Assembly (NCBI GenBank): GCA_963920575.1
Contig: OY986965.1
Location: forward strand, 2,727,072-2,791,071
Source: Narthecium ossifragum
Taxonomy: Eukaryota > Streptophyta > Magnoliopsida > Dioscoreales > Nartheciaceae
Length of the DNA: 64,000 nt
Direction of reading: 5' to 3'
Part shown: one piece after another, positions 59,562-64,000 of the stretch
How positions within the stretch are numbered: position 1 is the first letter of the stretch
Layout: each line of letters begins with the position of its first letter
Program-made: the position numbers and the translations under genes
Notes under the pieces: model-generated
Seen by the model: only the letters and a program-made list of their open reading frames with translations
What the model was told of the DNA's origin: nothing
The model's database searches: none

Positions 59562-61285
59562 ATGGTGAAGGCTGTGGCTGTTTTGGGTAGCAGTGACACT
59601 GTCAAGGGCACCATTTTCTTCTGCCAGGAAGGAGATGGTGAGTGTGATGCTGATATGAGTTACTTAAACTAGTTGTCTACTTTGTTTCTGGTAATCAAGA
59701 TGGCACTGAAGTGTTGAGGCTGTTTACTCGCTTCAGGTCCGACAACTGTGACTGGTAGTGTCTGTGGCCTCAAACCTGGGCTTCATGGCTTCCATGTGCA
59801 TGCCCTTGGTGACACCACTAATGGATGCATGTCCACTGGTAAATTACCTTTCGATTAGGTAATAGATATGATGAATGAACATGCTTATAGCAGTTGTTAA
59901 CTTCAGCATGCAAAATTCATTCACTTTGCAGGGCCACACTTTAATCCAGCTGGAAAGGAACATGGTGCCCCTGATGACGAGAATCGCCATGCTGGTGATC
60001 TTGGAAACGTGAAAGTTGGGGATGATGGTACAGTTTCTGTCTTTTCATTTTGAGCTCAGTATCTGCCATTATTTTGAGAAAATTGCTGCTTGTCCTGAGC
60101 ACTCATGGTGCTGCGAACACATTGCATTTTGACCTGTTCAGTGTGATATTGTTCCTGATGTATCATTATTTTGTTCTGCAGGGACTGCTAACTTTACCAT
60201 TACTGATTATCAGGTGATTATCTGGTGGTTTCATTCATATTTGAGTTGTTGACATTGTTGGAATCAGTTCAAAGCATTTTGTTGACTATTCTTTTTGCAG
60301 ATTCCCCTGACTGGACCAAATGCTATTATTGGAAGGGCTGTTGTTGTCCATGCTGACCCTGATGATCTTGGAAAGGGTAATTAATTTTTGTAATCTACTA
60401 GTTTTTATGTCTATGGTCATTAGGGATGTTTAAAGAAGATGGAACATCTGCTGTCACTGTTCGTCATGATTTTTTTTTATTACTTTTATCTGCTTTTGTT
60501 GCATATTCTCTGGGTTTGTAGTATATTCTCCATTATTTATTAGACCTTTGTGTTAGTTGAGAGTAGGAAAGGCAGACATGATGGTGTGCTAGTTTCCGGC
60601 AGATCCAGAAATAATTAAAAAACAGTTTGTGGTTCTTTATCATCGTAGAGCCCTAAATTTTACATGGGAATAAATCGTACTTGATCATTGTCCTTGATTT
60701 TTAAGTTTGATTTGATAGAAGTTAGAGTGCCTTAATAAACCTGTGTTTCTGCTAAAATCCTATCCTAATTTCTGCACCCAGTTGTTAACTTCATACTTTG
60801 GTCACTGTCTGCCCCAAATTCAGAAGATTATTTGCCAGGAAACCTACTCTTCCCTTCTAGTTACCTTCAGAATGCTTCTTAAGCTTGATTGCTCGAGTCT
60901 CTGGTATTTATCGACAAATATTTGGATGTGCATCAAACATTTTGTGGGCCGTTAAGAGGAAATAGTTTTGTTTATTAGTATTTATGTCGCATCCTCAGCA
61001 CAGGCTTTTTAACTGCTTTCTTTTTCTTTCAGGTTGTCATGAGCTGAGCAAGAGCACTGGAAATGCTGGAGGAAGACTTGCCTGCGGTTGGTTCCTAATT
61101 TCTTAATATGCCTTTTTGCTGCTTCTTTGTATTTATCAATCATAGCCTCTATGCAGCCATGTCTTCGCACACAGCTGTTGGTATTACATAAATTGAGTGA
61201 ACGAGAAGAGAGTGCATAAGAAAGGAAATAGTAGTGTTGATGAGCCTTATCTTTCTTTACAGGTATTATTGGGCTTCAGGCATAA
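59562..61285 (+). CDS. CSD1: Cytosolic Cu/Zn superoxide dismutase (7 coding exons, 152 aa)
   Basis: Coding exons are 59562-59637, 59737-59838, 59932-60027, 60182-60213, 60301-60376, 61033-61086 and 61263-61285, all GT-AG and closing to exactly 152 residues. The enzyme converts superoxide to oxygen and hydrogen peroxide in the cytosol. There is no transit peptide. All metal ligands are in their standard positions: copper His45, His47, His62, His119 and zinc His62, His70, His79, Asp82. Cys56 and Cys145 form the conserved disulphide, and Arg142 guides superoxide. The [14 protein letters not shown] signature is present, and the C-terminus ACGIIGLQA is typical of the cytosolic form. One oddity is Cys129 (GKGCHELS), where plant enzymes usually have Gly. 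The start follows a 5' UTR intron and a miR398 site. The gene is convergent with the DEG2-like gene. Confidence 0.97.
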
Positions 61286-62367
61286 ATGACGACTACGAGT
61301 CAACTCCATCCATGTAGTGCCAGGACGTCGTCATCCTTTCTCTCTTTGCCAGGGAGAAATCTTCATGAATAATTGACGACATCTTATGCTTGAAACTTGC
61401 TGCATCAGAACTGTGGTCTCAAATTATAATCTTTGCATCTGTATTTGTAGCAATGGACATATCACATATGTGACATACTCTTTCATGTTATAACTATAAG
61501 GTGTCAAAATTTGCTGCGAAATCCTTGAGCCTGATATGTTCCTTGCCTGCGCTATGTAATCATAGATTCAGTATCTGGAAAGCCCAAAATGTACTTGAGC
61601 TGGGTGGATGACTCACACCGCCAAGCCACAGGGAGGCTTTTACGTAGCTGCTTCTATATCGTGCTTGATCTTATAATGTTGGGTGGGATGTTGGTCTCAG
61701 ATCATTGATGCAACATCTAGAGGGTACATTTTGGACAAAACAACTGGTCCAGACAACCATTTTGACTCTTTGAGTCTGTCATGTTTTGTTACATGTAATG
61801 GATATTGTTACTTTTGGTCCGGGAGGGCGGCTATGGCTCTCCTTTTTTCTTGACCGTCTGATGTAAGTAGAGATGTTCTAATAATCTAGCCTTCGGGCTC
61901 AACTCATCAAAAAAAAAAAAAAAAAACTGATCCAGACCCTTTTTTTTTTTTTTATCAAACTTGAAAACAACAAATTAAAACTCCAAACCTTTCAAATGTA
62001 TGGCAATCTGCATCAAGTATGAATCTCGAGCAATGAATTGAATGCTTACCAACTTGCTTATGATAACACCTTTTAATGCCAAACACGCTTCAAATTCAGA
62101 TGATACAGGCCTGCTTCCACTTTCCACTATTATAATTTACTGATACATGAGCAGGACTTTCACACGCTCTCTCTCAATGTTACAATGGTAACAAAAACAA
62201 GAACATGATTTCAAAAATGTGGGGACTGATCCACAAAGCATTGATGTATATATAGGTGAGAGTGATTTCTGCCATGTATTTAGTCTCACCTTATCAGCTC
62301 CGCCCATGGCGAAGAGAACAGAAGTGTCTTGGCGCATCTCCACCAGGCTTTTGCACCAACAACTTGC
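61286..62367. other. 3' UTRs of convergent genes
   Basis: The dismutase 3' UTR begins at 61286, and minus-strand trailer of the DEG2-like gene lies at the right. A run of A (61911-61926) and a run of T (61940-61953) face each other and form a small A/T hairpin-like spot. No other gene is seen. Confidence 0.5.
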
Positions 62368-63827
62368 TCATGCCCATAGGAGACCTTCAAATCCAATTTC
62401 CAGATTTGAAACCGGACTGTCGCCAATTTCATCATGTGTTGCTTGGTTGTCTTCTAAGTCTACATAAGGTTCTGAAAAATCGGATGACCTTTCACTAGGA
62501 ATTCCATAGTCCTTGAGAATGCATGATGAGGCCGCCGCAGCTGCCTCTCTTTCCAAAACAGCTAGAAAATTGTCTTCGAATTCGAATATATAATACTTGT
62601 CATTGCAAGCTACACAAGAGTACAGTAATAATGAAACAACAACAAAAGATCTGTCAGTGCCGGGATTATTCATCAGAAAAGAAACATCATGCCTCACTGG
62701 GTGGTGAATCTTACAGTCAATAAGATGGGCAAGATGTCGGATGTTTCTTATTCGCGTTCCATTGAACTTTAATACCTGAAGTGAACATGAGTAAATTTGG
62801 ATTTCATTATGTTTGTAAAACAGGATAAAGAAATTGACAGAGACGGGAAGTTGATTACTTGTTGACTGCCCATGTCCTCATATCCGATGTTTACTTCATT
62901 TGCTAGAACCTATTGTACAGGAAGCACAAAAAAAGTGGCAAATCATCATCAAACTAAAGCATATTGAACCCCCCTAAGCACTGAGAAAATCATGGAGCTA
63001 TTGCTAAAAGGATCCATGGATACAGTAATGAAGAACACAAATATTAACAGCTTAAGGTACCAGTCGCGCTCGACTAATGAGAGGAGCTTATGCTCATGAC
63101 GTCCGTTCAAAGTTCATTGTATTGTCAGCTCAAGCTCATCAACGTGGTGTCATTCGTCACATGCACAAGTGGATCAAACATAGGAAGTTCACCTCCTGGA
63201 TATCAAAATCTAGGAATAGGATGTGACTTCAGAAGGAAGTCTGCAATCTGTCCAGCCACATGGGGCAGGATAATAGTGCTAGTCTAGAGATGCTGGCGGA
63301 CGAAGTGGCATTCTATCTCATGCTTCACCCTCTCATGAGATACTGCATTGCTGACACTTTGCATAGAACAGTGATCATTGCAGTCAAGTGAAGTAAGTCG
63401 TGTGATAGTGACACCAAGATCACAAAGGAATCGTCCGAGATGAACAACCAAGAACCAGGTTTATGCTTAATGAAGGTAAAGTTCTAAAAAAGATTCACAT
63501 ATGGCCTTTGAAGTGTCAAAGGTTCATGCTCATTTGGACTAAGCATACAATAATGCTGATGCACTATGAAGTGCAAGAGAACACCTGAACAAGAAAATAG
63601 TTGACTCACCTGTGACAGAATAACAATCTCTTCCCCCTTAAATCTTGCCAAAGAATAGCGTGCCTTCGCAAGTAATTTTAGCTGACAAAATCAAGAACAC
63701 GTCAAGAATTATATGGAAAAAGCAAACTCCTGATCATCGCTTAAAAGAATTTCATGTGTCAGAAAGATAAAGTAAAAATGTAAATTCTATTCTGTATCTT
63801 ACCCCTATTGAATCTTCACACTCCTCC
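62368..63827 (-). CDS. DEG2: DEG2-type chloroplast serine protease, C-terminal part (runs off the window)
   Basis: Five 3' exons are visible on the minus strand: 63827-63803, 63681-63610, 62909-62859, 62775-62715 and 62609-62368 (stop at 62370-62368). All have GT-AG borders. They encode EECEDSIG, LKLLAKARYSLARFKGEEIV, LSQVLANEVNIGYEDMGSQQ, VLKFNGTRIRNIRHLAHLID and a tail ending SPVSNLEIGFEGLLWA. These are the second PDZ-like domain and C-terminus of the Deg/HtrA family as in Arabidopsis DEG2 (protease Do-like 2), an ATP-independent protease on the stromal side of thylakoids with a proposed role in photosystem repair. The catalytic domain and transit peptide lie to the right of the window. The tail IGDSPVSNLEIGF... 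supports DEG2 over other Deg members, from memory. Confidence 0.85.
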
Positions 63828-64000
63828 CTGACAAAGTACCAGTACATGCGAACTAATCAGACACTTTCCACTTTGAGGATAAACAATGACCAGTACAAAA
63901 ACAAGTCTTGTATAGTTCTAAAAATGTACAAAAGAACCGCGAATTCTGGATACTCAAACTTTTTAAACACCAACACTTTTGATAAGCGATAATGACCAGC
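63828..64000. other. Intron of the DEG2-like gene
   Basis: No further exon of the minus-strand protease gene is recognisable here. The visible 5'-most exon starts mid-codon, so the gene continues beyond the right edge. Confidence 0.7.

Noticed and set aside
62610..62714. Coding sequence joining the last two DEG2-like exons
   Set aside because: The frame is open through it, but it inserts residues absent from the family. GT at 62714 and AG at 62610 mark a 105-bp intron, and removing it restores LIDSCNDKYYIFEFED.

Overview
This window is nuclear DNA from a flowering plant. The genes have short exons, GT-AG introns of up to several kilobases, and DNA-transposon and retrotransposon debris between and inside them. 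The first coding exons of the TIR1, tubby-like and SCD2-like genes are strikingly GC-rich, while their later exons are not. That 5'-to-3' GC gradient is typical of monocots, so a monocot is my best guess. I cannot name the species.

Seven protein-coding genes can be supported; exon joins were worked out by hand and checked for reading phase. Left to right they are: an auxin receptor TIR1 (+, 3953-8385, 3 exons, 586 aa); a tubby-like F-box protein (-, 11097-15027, 5 exons, 406 aa) convergent with it; a plant protein with a C2HC zinc finger (-, 17951-34887, 9 coding exons, about 327 aa), stretched over 17 kb by transposon-filled introns; a small GPI-anchored arabinogalactan protein (+, 39356-39793, 145 aa); an SCD2-like coiled-coil protein (+, 44154-57965, 17 exons, 547 aa); a cytosolic Cu/Zn superoxide dismutase (+, 59562-61285, 7 coding exons, 152 aa); and the 3' part of a DEG2-type chloroplast protease (-, 62368 to beyond the right edge).

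Two genes carry recognisable microRNA target sites. The last TIR1 exon has a miR393-type site. The superoxide dismutase has a miR398-type site in its 5' UTR that an intron splits in the genome and that exists only in spliced RNA.

The rest is mostly repeats: an orientation-switching minisatellite (1015-2290); a dispersed palindromic family built on the 8-mer CTACCGAT and its complement (five loci); a long-TIR Mutator-like element (about 20.96-22.29 kb); a triple nest of hAT-type insertions readable from their target-site duplications (22.75-25.45 kb); two head-to-head LTR/primer-binding-site palindromes (about 37-38.7 kb and 56.0-56.2 kb); a MITE with a perfect 8-bp target duplication (38141-38318); and a Pack-MULE-like element (42058-43333) with fragments of an ARM-repeat protein gene and a geranylgeranyl reductase gene.

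The genes do not form one pathway. Two neighbours (TIR1 and the tubby-like protein) are F-box proteins, and others act in wall/surface glycoproteins, membrane traffic, superoxide removal and chloroplast proteolysis. This is ordinary plant gene order, not an operon-like system.
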